Of a DNA stretch of 64,000 bases, positions 32,285-42,196 are shown piece after piece; the first letter of the stretch is position 1; the number at the start of each line of letters is the position of its first letter. The notes under the pieces are model-generated. The model ran no database searches. It saw nothing but the letters and a program-made list of their open reading frames with translations, and was not told where the DNA came from. The position numbers were made by a program, and so were the translations under genes. Origin of the DNA: Alphaproteobacteria bacterium (lineage in GTDB: Bacteria > Pseudomonadota > Alphaproteobacteria > Micavibrionales > Micavibrionaceae); the NCBI GenBank assembly GCA_028289285.1, contig JANQRF010000004.1:62001-126000 (forward strand), read 5' to 3'.

Positions 32285-32884
32285 ATGACAGGTAACGGAA
32301 AAGATGGCGGCGGGTCTAAAGGGCGCGGACCGGGCATTCAGGATCTGCTTTTGTGGAAGGCCTTCACAAAAGATGTTGATCCTTTAAAAGACGATCCGGA
32401 CTGGGCGGCCCTCGAAGAAGAAGCTAAAGAAGTAGCTGCAAAAGAAAAACCAAACTCAAAAGAACGCGCCGTCTTGTCACATAAAAAACAACCTGAAAGA
32501 AAACCGTCACCGGACCAGCCGGCGCAACTTGACCGGCGCACGGAGGAAAAATTCAGGAAAGGCAAAATGCTGATCGAAGCCCGGCTTGATCTGCACGGCT
32601 ATACACAAGATGAAGCGCACGCGGCTCTGGTTAAATTTATTCAGGGTGCGCACAGCGCAGGTAAACGCTGCGTGCTTGTGATTACGGGCAAGGGCACACC
32701 GCGATCACGCGCGGAAGAAGAAGAGATGCGCGGCTCTGGTACACGGCGCGGGATTTTAAAGGCACGCGTGCCGGACTGGTTATCGGCGCCGCCGCTGGGC
32801 AATATTGTCTTGAAAACCGCATCTGCCAGGCCTAAAGATGGGGGCGACGGCGCCTTTTATGTGTATTTAAAGCGCTTAAGATAA
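32285..32884 (+). CDS. Smr-domain protein
   Basis: This 199-residue protein has a charged N-terminal linker and a C-terminal Smr domain (about 95-198): LDLHGYTQDEAHAALVKFI, then KRCVLVITGKGTPR and a GILKARVPDWL end. Smr domains are found in MutS2 and stand-alone in many proteobacteria and act as nucleases or RNA-binding modules. In alphaproteobacteria such a gene often lies near hslU/hslV, as here. The ribosome binding site is weak. Confidence 0.85.
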   Translation: MTGNGKDGGGSKGRGPGIQDLLLWKAFTKDVDPLKDDPDWAALEEEAKEVAAKEKPNSKERAVLSHKKQPERKPSPDQPAQLDRRTEEKFRKGKMLIEARLDLHGYTQDEAHAALVKFIQGAHSAGKRCVLVITGKGTPRSRAEEEEMRGSGTRRGILKARVPDWLSAPPLGNIVLKTASARPKDGGDGAFYVYLKRLR

Positions 32885-32925
32885 ATAATTTGACATAATT
32901 ATACAACCATGGTTAAACATATCGT

Positions 32926-33642
32926 ATGAACAAGCGTGTTGAATTGCCGGATGTAGCAGGCCCCGCCACTCTTTTTGATTGGGCAGAAGTCGCTGCGGCT
33001 GCGGCTGGCGCGGATACATCTAAAGAGCTTGCGCGCGAAGTTATTCAAGTGCGCCGTGCCGCTGATGGTGTAACGTTCGTGGCTTCTCATGTTTTACGCC
33101 AAATCCAAGAAAACTGGGATAACCGTGAACAAATCGATCTAAAATTTGGAGATGCTGACCCAGTTCCGCTTACAGACGTTTTATGCGATTCAAATAATCC
33201 AGAACGTTTATTTGAGCTTTGCCAAAAAATATATGCATCCGGACAAGAAACTGAAGCAGGTACAGGGCATGCTATAAAATTTGACTTGCCTGTGATTTTT
33301 ATAACACCTCACCAATTTTTTCGTGACGTAGGCCATTTTCAAGCCCCCGATGCCTATCACGGTGACAAAAGAATAAATGTAAAAATTTTTCCGCAAGAAG
33401 GATACAGACCCTATATGCGTGAAAACGGGCATGCACAAATTATGATGCTCTATGGTATGTCATTGGGAAATCCGCACGGGGTTAACCTGACGTCTCCTGA
33501 TTTTCTCGATGCGTGTTGTGATCTGCGTTTTAAAGTTGAAGTTGCGCACCAACTGGCCTTGCCTTTATCTGTTTACCCAAGACTGGCTGCGCAAGATTAT
33601 TCTCCGCCTGCAGCTCACCCAGCTCTTGAAGTGCTTTTTTAA
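32926..33642 (+). CDS. Hypothetical protein (pair gene 1)
   Basis: This is a 238-residue soluble protein without a recognised domain; segments such as LPVIFITPHQFFRDVGHFQA and HAQIMMLYGMSLGNPHGV suggest an enzyme-like fold with several His residues. It is followed after three bases by another unknown gene, indicating an operon of two. Composition is more AT-rich than the adjacent hslU. No signal peptide. Confidence 0.55.
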   Translation: MNKRVELPDVAGPATLFDWAEVAAAAAGADTSKELAREVIQVRRAADGVTFVASHVLRQIQENWDNREQIDLKFGDADPVPLTDVLCDSNNPERLFELCQKIYASGQETEAGTGHAIKFDLPVIFITPHQFFRDVGHFQAPDAYHGDKRINVKIFPQEGYRPYMRENGHAQIMMLYGMSLGNPHGVNLTSPDFLDACCDLRFKVEVAHQLALPLSVYPRLAAQDYSPPAAHPALEVLF

Positions 33643-33645
33643 TCC

Positions 33646-34710
33646 ATGTCTGAAGATACAAAATATCTTCTGAAAGCTGTGCAGTATGACCTCGTCCGCA
33701 AGAAGGTCGTCGGGTCGGTCCGTGCTGATGCAGATGCAGAAAATTTCGACCCGGATAAGTATCAGCTTTATTGCCCGGATTGTTGGGAACACGGCCATTT
33801 CTGCCGCGTTAAAAGAGAGCCTCCGGATATTCATGGGAATCGTGCACGTTTCACCAGTGTTGACCGTGAAATTTCAACGCATCAGCGTTGTGACAACCAC
33901 TCAAGATACCAAGATCTCGATAGCCGTGCTTTTCGGTATGGCGGTCGCCTTTTGGCGCCGCATAGCTATAGAATCCCGTTTCAGCGTCCGCATCCGGGCG
34001 TAGATTATAAAGATGATTTTATAAGGATCGTTCACCGTGCCAGCCGTGTGGCCAAGCTGTCTTATGCGACAATGTTTGATCCGGAATTACTGGCGATGCA
34101 AGAAGCTTTTATTGATGGCGTTACGGTACCACTTCGTGAAGCGATTACAGATCATAGCGATCTGGGTGATATTTATGACCGGCTGGCACAAACGGGAACC
34201 GATATGACATTTGCTGGCATAGTTTATATGAACGGCACCCCAAAAGTACAAAACCAATATCAAGGGCGCCATATTCTTCCGGGCCAGCCCGGAAAGCATG
34301 TTCACTATCGCGGGCAGGATTTTATAACGGCTGTGCATCTGAGATGTGCAAGTGGAGATGTTTATAAGGAGATTAGGGAGCAAGCCGATGCATATAGCAA
34401 AGCAGAGCATGAGAAGGCCGGTAATAAAGGCCCAAGACCGGCGGCAGCCTTTGTTGTTTTTGCCCGTGCACGGCTGGACCGTGACAGAATGGAAGGCGCG
34501 CTATCGCAGATTAAAAGCGGTCAAAGGAAGGTTGAGAAAGTAGCACCGATCAGTTGTGATATCCACGATGTAAATCAGGTGTATCTCTGGACGCATGCGC
34601 GGACTTTTCAGGCTGCCGTTGACGGCCAACTCATAGGCCCGCCAATGTATAAAAAATCTTCAAAGAGGCATGTTCCTCAAGGACAGAAAGCACAGCTAGA
34701 GCTGATTTAA
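33646..34710 (+). CDS. Hypothetical protein with Cys/His cluster (pair gene 2)
   Basis: This is a 354-residue protein. A Cys/His-rich N-terminal patch (Cys43, Cys46, His49, His51, Cys53, then His79, Cys82, His85; CPDCWEHGHFC) could bind zinc, and the pattern recalls loosely the N-terminal zinc region of CoiA-like proteins, which I regard as weak. The rest has no motif I recognise. It starts three bases after the previous gene and stops two bases before the convergent hslU. Confidence 0.55.
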   Translation: MSEDTKYLLKAVQYDLVRKKVVGSVRADADAENFDPDKYQLYCPDCWEHGHFCRVKREPPDIHGNRARFTSVDREISTHQRCDNHSRYQDLDSRAFRYGGRLLAPHSYRIPFQRPHPGVDYKDDFIRIVHRASRVAKLSYATMFDPELLAMQEAFIDGVTVPLREAITDHSDLGDIYDRLAQTGTDMTFAGIVYMNGTPKVQNQYQGRHILPGQPGKHVHYRGQDFITAVHLRCASGDVYKEIREQADAYSKAEHEKAGNKGPRPAAAFVVFARARLDRDRMEGALSQIKSGQRKVEKVAPISCDIHDVNQVYLWTHARTFQAAVDGQLIGPPMYKKSSKRHVPQGQKAQLELI

Positions 34711-34712
34711 AT

Positions 34713-36062
34713 CTAAAGAATAAACTTACTCAGATCGGCGTTGCTGGCAAGATCGGCGACGTTTTTCAAAACATCTTCCTGTGTAATGGTAATTTCTTCG
34801 CCTGCGCGGTCGGACGCGGTGAAAGAAATTTCATCCAGCAGCTTTTCCATGACGGTGAGTAAACGCCGCGCGCCGATATTTTCAACCGTCTCATTGACCT
34901 CAAAGGCGATGCGGGCAATTTCATCGATTGCATCCTCGGTGAAATCAAGCGTGACCTCTTCGGTGCCGATCAGCGCTTTATATTGCTTGATCAGACAGGC
35001 ATCGGTTTCGGTGAGGATACGGCGGAAATCTTCCTGGGTGAGTGCGCGCAGCTCCACGCGGATCGGCAGGCGGCCCTGAAGCTCGGCCAAAAGATCGGAC
35101 GGTTTCGCGTAATGAAAGGCGCCGGAGGCAATGAACAAAATATGATCTGTCTTGACGGGTCCATGCTTGGTGGAGACGGTTGTGCCTTCAATCAGCGGGA
35201 GGAGATCACGCTGCACCCCTTCGCGGGAGACATCCCCGCCGCGCGCATCAGATCGCGCGGCGATCTTATCAATCTCATCGACAAAGACGATGCCGTTATT
35301 TTGAACAAGCTCGAGCGCATCGCCGACAATTTTATCTTCATCCAAAAGCTTGTCTGCTTCTTCGGCCATCAGGATTTCATAGGAATCGGCAACCGTCATT
35401 TTCTTGCGCTTGGTTTTCCCGCCCATACCTTTTCCGAACATATCACCGATTGAGACCATGGACATGCTGGCTCCCGGCATGCCCGGAATATCAAACATAT
35501 CGGCCAGCGGGTTTTTGGTATCGGCAATATCCAGCTCAATCTCTTTATCGTTAAACTCACCTGCCCTGAGTTTATCGCGGAAAGAATCGCGCGTGGCCGT
35601 GCCTGCGCCTTCGCCAACCAGCGCATCCAGCACACGTTCTTCGGCATAAATCTCTGCCTGCGCCTGCACGGATTTACGCAGCTTGTCGCGAGTCATATGA
35701 ATAGCCATTTCAACCAGATCGCGGATAATGCTTTCGACATCCTTGCCGACATAACCAACCTCGGTGAATTTGGTGGCTTCGACTTTGACAAAGGGCGCGC
35801 CGGCCAGTTTGGCCAGGCGGCGGGCGATTTCTGTTTTCCCGACACCGGTCGGGCCGATCATCAGAATGTTTTTCGGGTAAACCTCTTCCTGCAAGTCAGG
35901 ATCAAGCTGCATACGGCGCCAGCGATTGCGCAGGGCAATCGACACGGCGCGCTTGGCGTCTTTCTGGCCGATAATAAACCGGTCGAGCTCATGGACGATT
36001 TCCCGCGGGCTCATCGCAGAGACATTCGTTTTGGCAGAAGATATCGGCGTGCTGTCAGTCAT
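34713..36062 (-). CDS. hslU: HslU, ATPase subunit of the HslVU protease
   Basis: HslU unfolds substrates and feeds them to HslV. The 449-residue AAA+ protein has GPTGVGKTE at residues 70-78, the inserted I-domain (about 110-245), a Walker B with [12 protein letters not shown] and the sensor/C-terminal region ending LSKFIL, whose tail docks into HslV. AAAGG precedes the ATG. A 60-codon ORF lies between it and hslV, so the pair is not directly adjacent. Confidence 0.96.
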   Translation of the reverse strand: MTDSTPISSAKTNVSAMSPREIVHELDRFIIGQKDAKRAVSIALRNRWRRMQLDPDLQEEVYPKNILMIGPTGVGKTEIARRLAKLAGAPFVKVEATKFTEVGYVGKDVESIIRDLVEMAIHMTRDKLRKSVQAQAEIYAEERVLDALVGEGAGTATRDSFRDKLRAGEFNDKEIELDIADTKNPLADMFDIPGMPGASMSMVSIGDMFGKGMGGKTKRKKMTVADSYEILMAEEADKLLDEDKIVGDALELVQNNGIVFVDEIDKIAARSDARGGDVSREGVQRDLLPLIEGTTVSTKHGPVKTDHILFIASGAFHYAKPSDLLAELQGRLPIRVELRALTQEDFRRILTETDACLIKQYKALIGTEEVTLDFTEDAIDEIARIAFEVNETVENIGARRLLTVMEKLLDEISFTASDRAGEEITITQEDVLKNVADLASNADLSKFIL

Positions 36063-36094
36063 GCGCCTTTAGATGCGTTTTTTAAAAGCAAAAA

Positions 36095-36277
36095 TCAAGA
36101 GGGCTTTGCTGTTTGTCCAATAGGCATCACTATAGTTTCACGGCCATCTGGTGTTTTGACTTTAGTACCACGAAATCCTGCAATTTCTGCAGGTTCTGTC
36201 TCTACATTTTCTTGTGACGCACCGAGCGCTGTAATGGCCCGTCTTAAAGAGGCGTTTTCATTTTTGGTTTCACTCAT
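36095..36277 (-). CDS. Small hypothetical protein between hslV and hslU
   Basis: This is a 60-residue polar protein (MSETKNENASLRRAITALGA) with a C-terminal GRETIVMPIGQTAKPS. It lies in the same direction as hslV and hslU with 27 and 32 bases on either side, so it is probably co-transcribed. The ribosome binding site is poor and no homologue is known to me; it could be a spurious frame. Confidence 0.45.
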   Translation of the reverse strand: MSETKNENASLRRAITALGASQENVETEPAEIAGFRGTKVKTPDGRETIVMPIGQTAKPS

Positions 36278-36304
36278 GGCACACCCGATAATTATATTAT
36301 GTAA

Positions 36305-36826
36305 TTATAACTTTTCTAACACGATCTCATCATTTGTGTAAACACAAATATCAGCGGCGATTTCCAGCCCTTTGCGGGCGATATCTTCGGCGGAAAGATC
36401 ATCCCGGTCCATGAGCGCGCGGGCGGCGGCCAGCGCAAAATTTCCGCCCGATCCAATGCCGATAATGCCATCCTCGGGTTCCACCACATCGCCTGTGCCC
36501 GACAGGATGAGCGACACATCTTTGTCACAGACAGCCATCAGGGCTTCAAGCCGGCGCAGATATTTATCCGTGCGCCAGTCTTTGGCAAGCTCCACGCAGG
36601 CGCGGGTGAGCTGTCCCGGATGGGCTTCGAGTTTTCCTTCAAGCCGTTCAAACAGCGTGAAGGCATCGGCGGTCGCGCCTGCAAAGCCTGCAATGATTTT
36701 CCCATCCTTGCCAAGCCGTCGCACTTTGCGTGCATTGGATTTCATCACGGTCTGGCCGAGCGAGACCTGCCCGTCCCCGGCCACGACGACATCATCGTTT
36801 TTACGAATCGCTAATATAGTGGTCAT
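36305..36826 (-). CDS. hslV: HslV, peptidase subunit of the HslVU protease
   Basis: HslV is the threonine peptidase of the bacterial proteasome-like complex. The 173-residue protein begins M-T-T-I, exposing the nucleophile Thr after Met removal, and shows [37 protein letters not shown] and [18 protein letters not shown]. Length is standard. It leads the hslV-ORF-hslU unit on the minus strand. Confidence 0.95.
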   Translation of the reverse strand: MTTILAIRKNDDVVVAGDGQVSLGQTVMKSNARKVRRLGKDGKIIAGFAGATADAFTLFERLEGKLEAHPGQLTRACVELAKDWRTDKYLRRLEALMAVCDKDVSLILSGTGDVVEPEDGIIGIGSGGNFALAAARALMDRDDLSAEDIARKGLEIAADICVYTNDEIVLEKL

Positions 36827-36954
36827 GCCCCATCATATGCGCTTTCTGCTTTACTGCGTCAAGTCCACACTTTTTACTGGAAAAATTTTGAAAATATGGT
36901 AGAGTGGAAGCAATTATAAAATAAAAAACAAAATATAAAAAACAGGGAACTTGA

Positions 36955-37293
36955 ATGTATGATTATCTTCCGGACATCATAACGCATTTTTCAAACGCAT
37001 CGCAGACAATCGGGCCGATGATGCGGCCTGTAATTGAGCAAGTTTCTGAGAATGCAAAAGACGTCATTGCAGCTTTAGGACCGGACAGTCCTCTCAGCTT
37101 GTCAGAAAAACTTTACCATACCGGTAAGGCTACGGCTTTTTTCGGATTGTTAAGCTTGTCCGCGATCACGGCGAATATGGAAGCGGCTATTCCAAGCGGG
37201 TTTGTTGTTGGAGAAGAGCTCTATACGCTTGACAGGCTTGGTGCGAGGATTCGTACGCTGCATGGGGATGACGTGCAGCCGAGGCTATTCTAA
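36955..37293 (+). CDS. Hypothetical protein
   Basis: This is a 112-residue protein with a moderately hydrophobic middle (ATAFFGLLSLSAITANMEAA), possibly one membrane segment. AGGGA precedes the ATG. It overlaps the convergent trypsin-like gene by nine bases. I recognise no family; it is a single gene between hslV and a lipoprotein gene. Confidence 0.55.
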   Translation: MYDYLPDIITHFSNASQTIGPMMRPVIEQVSENAKDVIAALGPDSPLSLSEKLYHTGKATAFFGLLSLSAITANMEAAIPSGFVVGEELYTLDRLGARIRTLHGDDVQPRLF

Positions 37294-38607
37294 ATGAATA
37301 TCCAGCTCTTTTAATACATCCTTTATTGGATTGAAGAAGTTAAGCTCGACAGCAATGCCACCATCTGTGCGCGCTAAAACAGCCTGACCAACAATGTTCC
37401 CGTTTTCATCTAAAAGCGGGCCGCCTGAATTTCCGCCATGCACCGTCACATCACTTTGCAGATAATGTTGCTTCCTGCGCTTATCATAGAAATAGCGGCT
37501 CATAATCCCCTTTGTCACTGTATCTTGCATATTCTTACCAAGAGGGGCGCCGATTGCATAAAGCTGCTCTCCAATTTCCGGGATATCGTTACGGATCGGC
37601 AAAGTGTGAATCTCATATCCTTCCGGAATATCAATCAGCTTTAAAAGCGCAACATCGCGTTTACGGTCAACGCGCAAAACTTCAGCAATGGCTTTGGTTC
37701 TGCGTCCCGACATCATAATCCGCGCGCGGTCGGCATAGCCCACCACATGCGCATTTGTCAGGATATGCCCTTCCTTTGTGATGAAAAAACCAGACCCGTG
37801 CCCTTGCGTCTGGACCCGCACCGCCGTTTTTAAAATAGGGGCAAAACGTTTTGCGGCCGGCTCTTTGCTTAATGTTTTATTATCAATGACCACTTCTTCA
37901 TCGGCTTTATACTTGCCCGGTGTTTCCTCAGCCGGGTCGACGCGCGTGCGGTATTTTTGCGGCGGCAATTTGCCGTTGATCAAAAGATCATGCACGAACG
38001 GGTCCGCGCCGAAATTATGCGCAGCAACCGCAAAAGCTTCTTCAAGCACAAGCGGCACCCCTTCCATATTGTAGAAATTAGCTTTGGAATAGCCCTGCGT
38101 GGTGGTTTTATAAACGGTCTTCCAGTTCAGCATATCAAACACCGTCCAGATCACGGTAATCTCACCTGCGCCCCGCTCTTTACTCAGACCATAGAGCCAG
38201 GGCCGACGCGCACAGATATTCATCTTGATATCGGTAATGCGGGCGCCGATTGAAAAAACAGCGCGCATTTCTTCTTCCACTTCATCAAAGACAAAACCCG
38301 GATCGCCGGTGACATCATAGCCCTGACTGCGCAGCGTATCACCGAAGACACGCTTTGCATCTGCGCCGCCCATTTGTTTGGCAAACCCGCCATGCTCGAC
38401 AATTTCACGAAACAGCCCGTTACAGCCGTAAGAGGCGACTGTCGTTCCGGTCGGGATTTCATATTTTAAGCGGCGAAAGCCGATCGGGGTCGGGTTGGCG
38501 TCTTCAGGGATTAATTTAGCGTCCTGAAGGTCGTGTTCTTTTATAGAAAGTTGCGGCGTGCAGGCAGCCAGCAGAAAAACAAAAACAAAAAGCCATGAAA
38601 ACCGCAT
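37285..38607 (-). CDS. Trypsin-like serine protease lipoprotein
   Basis: This 440-residue lipoprotein (signal with lipobox FLLAAC) has a C-terminal trypsin-like domain with the triad His287 (LTNAHVVG), Asp318 (RDVALLKL) and Ser394 (GGNSGGPLLD). The N-terminal part (about 40-220) is an unassigned domain with Cys62 and Cys132. DegP-like proteases usually add a PDZ domain; none is evident here. It is likely periplasmic and membrane-anchored, perhaps in envelope quality control (inference). Confidence 0.85.
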   Translation of the reverse strand: MRFSWLFVFVFLLAACTPQLSIKEHDLQDAKLIPEDANPTPIGFRRLKYEIPTGTTVASYGCNGLFREIVEHGGFAKQMGGADAKRVFGDTLRSQGYDVTGDPGFVFDEVEEEMRAVFSIGARITDIKMNICARRPWLYGLSKERGAGEITVIWTVFDMLNWKTVYKTTTQGYSKANFYNMEGVPLVLEEAFAVAAHNFGADPFVHDLLINGKLPPQKYRTRVDPAEETPGKYKADEEVVIDNKTLSKEPAAKRFAPILKTAVRVQTQGHGSGFFITKEGHILTNAHVVGYADRARIMMSGRRTKAIAEVLRVDRKRDVALLKLIDIPEGYEIHTLPIRNDIPEIGEQLYAIGAPLGKNMQDTVTKGIMSRYFYDKRRKQHYLQSDVTVHGGNSGGPLLDENGNIVGQAVLARTDGGIAVELNFFNPIKDVLKELDIHLE

Positions 38608-38700
38608 TGTGCTGCCTTGCCCTGGTGATGAGGAAAAGAAACTCAGGAATGCGTGAAAGACCTCACGCGCATACGATTATATGCTGTTTTTAATGGGGGC

Positions 38701-39261
38701 TCAAGATAACGCCAGCGGGTCCGGACGGCAAAAAGAAGAATCCGGCTCAGGCATTTTCATCTCTATTTCAAGATACATTTGAATTTGCCCTAAATAATCC
38801 AGATTTCCGGTGATACCGGGGACACCCCACTCTTCGGGTTGCGGATCGAAATGATCCGATAGAAAACAGACAAATTCTCTATATCCTTTAATCAATTCAT
38901 ATTTTTCATTGTTATTCATATTATATGTTGTCTCACCATGCAGATAATATAAATGCCCTGCCTCGGCAAAGTGATCTAACATATTGCCGATATCGTCCGG
39001 GTTCGGCATGCCTGTCTGCGGATCGGTGAAATGGTAGTAAGCTTCCTCCATCATCCCGTCGCTAATAAACCCACTATTTTGCAAACCTTTAGAAACCTGC
39101 TTCATAGCCTCGTTGATTGCATCCATGGCTATATTATCATCGTTCTGGACGGAAGCGGTGGTTTGCGCCATGATGGGACCGGGTACAAAGCCCGTGGCAA
39201 AAGCTGCAGTCGCAGCGGCCACTAAACTAAGACGGGCATAAGAACGAGGCTTGGAAAACAT
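38701..39261 (-). CDS. Exported hypothetical protein
   Basis: This 186-residue protein has a signal peptide (LSLVAAATAAFATGFVPGPI, cleavage after IMAQ) and an acidic mature part, mainly helical, with two Cys (FVCFLSDHF and SSFCRPDP). No recognised domain. It probably resides in the periplasm. It lies on the same strand as the preceding protease gene, about 90 bases away. Confidence 0.6.
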   Translation of the reverse strand: MFSKPRSYARLSLVAAATAAFATGFVPGPIMAQTTASVQNDDNIAMDAINEAMKQVSKGLQNSGFISDGMMEEAYYHFTDPQTGMPNPDDIGNMLDHFAEAGHLYYLHGETTYNMNNNEKYELIKGYREFVCFLSDHFDPQPEEWGVPGITGNLDYLGQIQMYLEIEMKMPEPDSSFCRPDPLALS

Positions 39262-39340
39262 AAGTTTTTCTTTTTATTTTTGTAAGTAAGGGCATAAGGT
39301 TAGACTTGTCTGATATAGAAAGTCAAGATAATATGACAAT

Positions 39341-39937
39341 ATGATGCAGCGCAGCGCAAAAACAGAGCGGACGACGAAGGAAACACAGATCACGATTTCC
39401 GTGGGGCTGGACGGCACCGGGCAGTCCGAAATTGATACCGGGATCGGGTTTTTCGACCATATGCTGGAACAGCTTGCCCGGCACGGGCTGTTTGACCTGG
39501 AGATTACGGTTAAAGGCGATCTGCATATCGATGCCCATCACAGCGTGGAAGATTGCGGGATCGTGCTCGGCCAGGCGATCAAAGAGGCGCTGGGGGATAA
39601 AAAAGGCATACACAGGTACGGCCATGCGTACGTGCCGATGGATGAAGCTTTGAGCCGGGTGGCGCTGGATCTGTCTAACCGTCCTACCCTCGTCTGGAAG
39701 GTTGATTTCACGGTCGACCGGCTGGGCGAGCAGATGGAAACCGAGCTGTTTCGCGAATTTTTCCATGCCTTAAGCCAGAGCGTAGGAATGACGCTGCACA
39801 TCGAAAATCTCTACGGGGAGAATAATCACCACATGATTGAAAGCGTCTTCAAGGCTTTTGCCAAGGCGCTGCGCATGGCGGTTTCCAGTGATCCCCGCGC
39901 GGAAGGTATTCTCCCGAGCACCAAGGAAAGCCTATAG
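39341..39937 (+). CDS. hisB: Imidazoleglycerol-phosphate dehydratase
   Basis: HisB catalyses the sixth step of histidine synthesis, dehydrating imidazoleglycerol phosphate. The 198-residue protein shows the metal-binding [16 protein letters not shown] and the later [17 protein letters not shown], plus [17 protein letters not shown]. It opens the histidine gene region, with its stop one base from a convergent small ORF. ATG at 39341 and 39344 are equally possible. Confidence 0.95.
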   Translation: MMQRSAKTERTTKETQITISVGLDGTGQSEIDTGIGFFDHMLEQLARHGLFDLEITVKGDLHIDAHHSVEDCGIVLGQAIKEALGDKKGIHRYGHAYVPMDEALSRVALDLSNRPTLVWKVDFTVDRLGEQMETELFREFFHALSQSVGMTLHIENLYGENNHHMIESVFKAFAKALRMAVSSDPRAEGILPSTKESL

Positions 39938-39938
39938 G

Positions 39939-40094
39939 TTATGATAAACGATGGCCTTTTGTAGCCTTGAGGCATCTTTCATAAAGCTCAAGCACTTCAG
40001 TAGCACTGTTCACTTCTTGAAAAATACGCGCCTCATAGAAGAGTTTAAGAGCGACCTCCTCGGGTGTTCCTGATTCAAGCTTAACTTCAGACAT
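39939..40094 (-). CDS. 51-residue small protein between hisB and hisD
   Basis: This short reading frame has a strong AAGGAGG site about nine bases before its ATG at 40094 and ends with TAA one base from the convergent hisB stop, the same tight spacing seen at real genes here. It encodes MSEVKLESGTPEEVALKLF followed by YEARIFQEVNSATEVLELYE, an amphipathic helical protein. No family recognised. Confidence 0.6.
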   Translation of the reverse strand: MSEVKLESGTPEEVALKLFYEARIFQEVNSATEVLELYERCLKATKGHRLS

Positions 40095-40176
40095 CTTTAC
40101 ATCCTCCTTATTGAAGTAGACTAAATAAAGAAATTGTTACAACGATTCGTCTGTTCTTTCAATGTTCTTAAATATT

Positions 40177-41475
40177 CTATTTTCGTTCTGATATTACCCG
40201 GCCATGCGCCGGGAAACCTTCATAGTCTGTGAGGGTGGTGACATCGTCTTTAAGCGCGGCGAAGCCTTCGGGCGTGACTTGTGCGAAGGATGTACGTTTC
40301 AGGAAATCCCAGACAGACGTACAGTTGTATGTATGGGCCATGCCGCCGGTCGGGAGCACGTGATTAACCCCAATCCCGTAATTTCCAAGGGAAGACGGCG
40401 TGCTCTCGCCGATCAGGATTTCGCCTGCATTTTGAAGCTTTGAGACCACATCTCCGGGGTTTTTGACCTTCACTAAAAGATGCTCGGTGGCATAGTCATT
40501 ACAAAAATCAATTGAAGCCTGCAGGCTGTCTGTCAGGATCACACCGCTGTAGGACGCCATATTGGTTTCAAGCCAGCCTTTTTGAGGCTCCGGCAGGCTT
40601 TCAATCGCTTTGGGAAGAGCCTCATGGACCGCGCGGGCAAGGGCTTCATCATGGGTGACAAGAAGCGCTGCGCTATCGGGTCCGTGTTCAGCTTCGTTCA
40701 GCACATCCCAGACAGTGTTATGCGGGTCCGCCGTTTCATCACACAGAATAAGTGATTCAGATGGTCCGGCGGGCATACCGGGATCAATCACACCGGAGAG
40801 AATTTGTTTGGCAGCTGCTACATATGGGCTTCCGGGGCCTAAAACTTTTTTGACAGCAGGAATTGTCTGCGTACCATAGGCAAGCGCAGCAATGGCCCCT
40901 GCGCCGCCTGTTTTATAAATTTGGCTGATACCACTTATTTGTGCGGCATAAAGTAAAGCTTCGCCGATTGTTCCATCTTCGCGCGGCGGTGTGACCATGA
41001 CAATCTCCGGCACGCCCGCAAGCACGGCGGGAATGCCCAGCATGTAAACGGCAGACGGGTACTGGTTTTTCCCACCGGGGACATACAGACCGACAGAGGA
41101 GATCGGTGTAATTTTTTCGCCTGCAAAGACACCGGGTTCGACTTCATAGAGCCAGTGCCGTTCGACGCGGCGTAATTGTTCTTCATGAAATTTACGGACA
41201 TTGCCGGCGCAGTGATCGATGGCTTGTTTCACGGCCGGGTCGAGGGTTTTTTCGGCTTCTTCAAATTCTTCTTCGCAGACCTTTAAAGAGGTTAAATCCG
41301 CTCCATCAAATTTTTGCGCATAGTCCAGTAAAGCCGCATCCCCGCGCGTTTTGACATCTTCTATGATTGGATGCACCTGATCTATAACCGCGCCGATATC
41401 TGCTTGTGCGCGGGCAAAAAGCCGTTCTTTGTCCTCTGCTTTAGTCTCTGACCATTTGTAAAAGCCGATTTTCAT
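40177..41475 (-). CDS. hisD: Histidinol dehydrogenase
   Basis: HisD performs the last two oxidations of histidine synthesis with NAD and zinc. The protein of 432 residues carries VGLYVPGGKNQYPSAVYML, KVLGPGSPYVAAAKQ, PAGPSESLILCDET and the C-terminal LPTGGMAHTYNCTSVWDFLK. The start at 41475 (MKIGFYKWSET) is chosen; the frame is open to 41631 into divergent hisH. hisD lies on the opposite strand from its neighbours hisB and hisH. Confidence 0.94.
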   Translation of the reverse strand: MKIGFYKWSETKAEDKERLFARAQADIGAVIDQVHPIIEDVKTRGDAALLDYAQKFDGADLTSLKVCEEEFEEAEKTLDPAVKQAIDHCAGNVRKFHEEQLRRVERHWLYEVEPGVFAGEKITPISSVGLYVPGGKNQYPSAVYMLGIPAVLAGVPEIVMVTPPREDGTIGEALLYAAQISGISQIYKTGGAGAIAALAYGTQTIPAVKKVLGPGSPYVAAAKQILSGVIDPGMPAGPSESLILCDETADPHNTVWDVLNEAEHGPDSAALLVTHDEALARAVHEALPKAIESLPEPQKGWLETNMASYSGVILTDSLQASIDFCNDYATEHLLVKVKNPGDVVSKLQNAGEILIGESTPSSLGNYGIGVNHVLPTGGMAHTYNCTSVWDFLKRTSFAQVTPEGFAALKDDVTTLTDYEGFPAHGRVISERK

Positions 41476-41511
41476 GGGTATAAGCTTTAACGGCTCTACA
41501 GGCATGAGTAA

Positions 41512-42174
41512 ATGACCGAAAATATTATCATTATTGATTACGGCTCCGGCAATCTGCGCAGCGCGGAAAAGGCCTTTGCACACGTGATTTCTGAAAAGGA
41601 CCTGGATGCGCAGGTCCGTGTGAGCGGGCATGCAGAAGATATTCTGGCCGCAGACCGGATTATCCTGCCCGGCCAGGGAGCTTTTGCGGACTGTATTACG
41701 AATTTGCGCGCCGTCGATGGCATGACCCAGGCACTGGAAGAGCGTGTTTTAAAAGGCGGCGTCCCCTTTTTAGGGATATGCGTGGGCATGCAGCTTTTGG
41801 TCTCTGAAGGGCTGGAGCACGGCCATCATGAAGGGCTTGGCTGGATTGACGGGCAGTGTGTCCCCTTAGAGCTTTCTGATCCGGCGCTGAAAATCCCGCA
41901 TATGGGCTGGAATGAGGTGCACAGCAATTCAGCCCATTTTATGTTGCAGGGCATCACAGAAAAGACTGGTAATTCCCCGCCACATTTTTATTTTGTTCAC
42001 TCTTTTATGGTGGAATGTAAAGATCAGGATCATATATTGGCACAGGCAGAGTATGGCGGAAATGTCACCGCCATTATCGGACGGGCGAATATGATCGGGG
42101 TGCAGTTTCATCCTGAAAAAAGCCAGGCGGCCGGGCTGGATTTAATTGAACGGTTTTTAAAATGGACGCCTTAA
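41512..42174 (+). CDS. hisH: Imidazole glycerol phosphate synthase, glutaminase subunit
   Basis: HisH hydrolyses glutamine and channels ammonia to HisF. The 220-residue class I amidotransferase shows IIDYGSGNLRSAEKAF, the nucleophile Cys in FLGICVGMQLL and the His/Glu pair in GVQFHPEKSQ. Length is normal. Its partner hisF is on the opposite strand about 1 kb away, not adjacent as usual. Confidence 0.95.
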   Translation: MTENIIIIDYGSGNLRSAEKAFAHVISEKDLDAQVRVSGHAEDILAADRIILPGQGAFADCITNLRAVDGMTQALEERVLKGGVPFLGICVGMQLLVSEGLEHGHHEGLGWIDGQCVPLELSDPALKIPHMGWNEVHSNSAHFMLQGITEKTGNSPPHFYFVHSFMVECKDQDHILAQAEYGGNVTAIIGRANMIGVQFHPEKSQAAGLDLIERFLKWTP

Positions 42175-42196
42175 AAATTTTTGTGATGGGGATATC

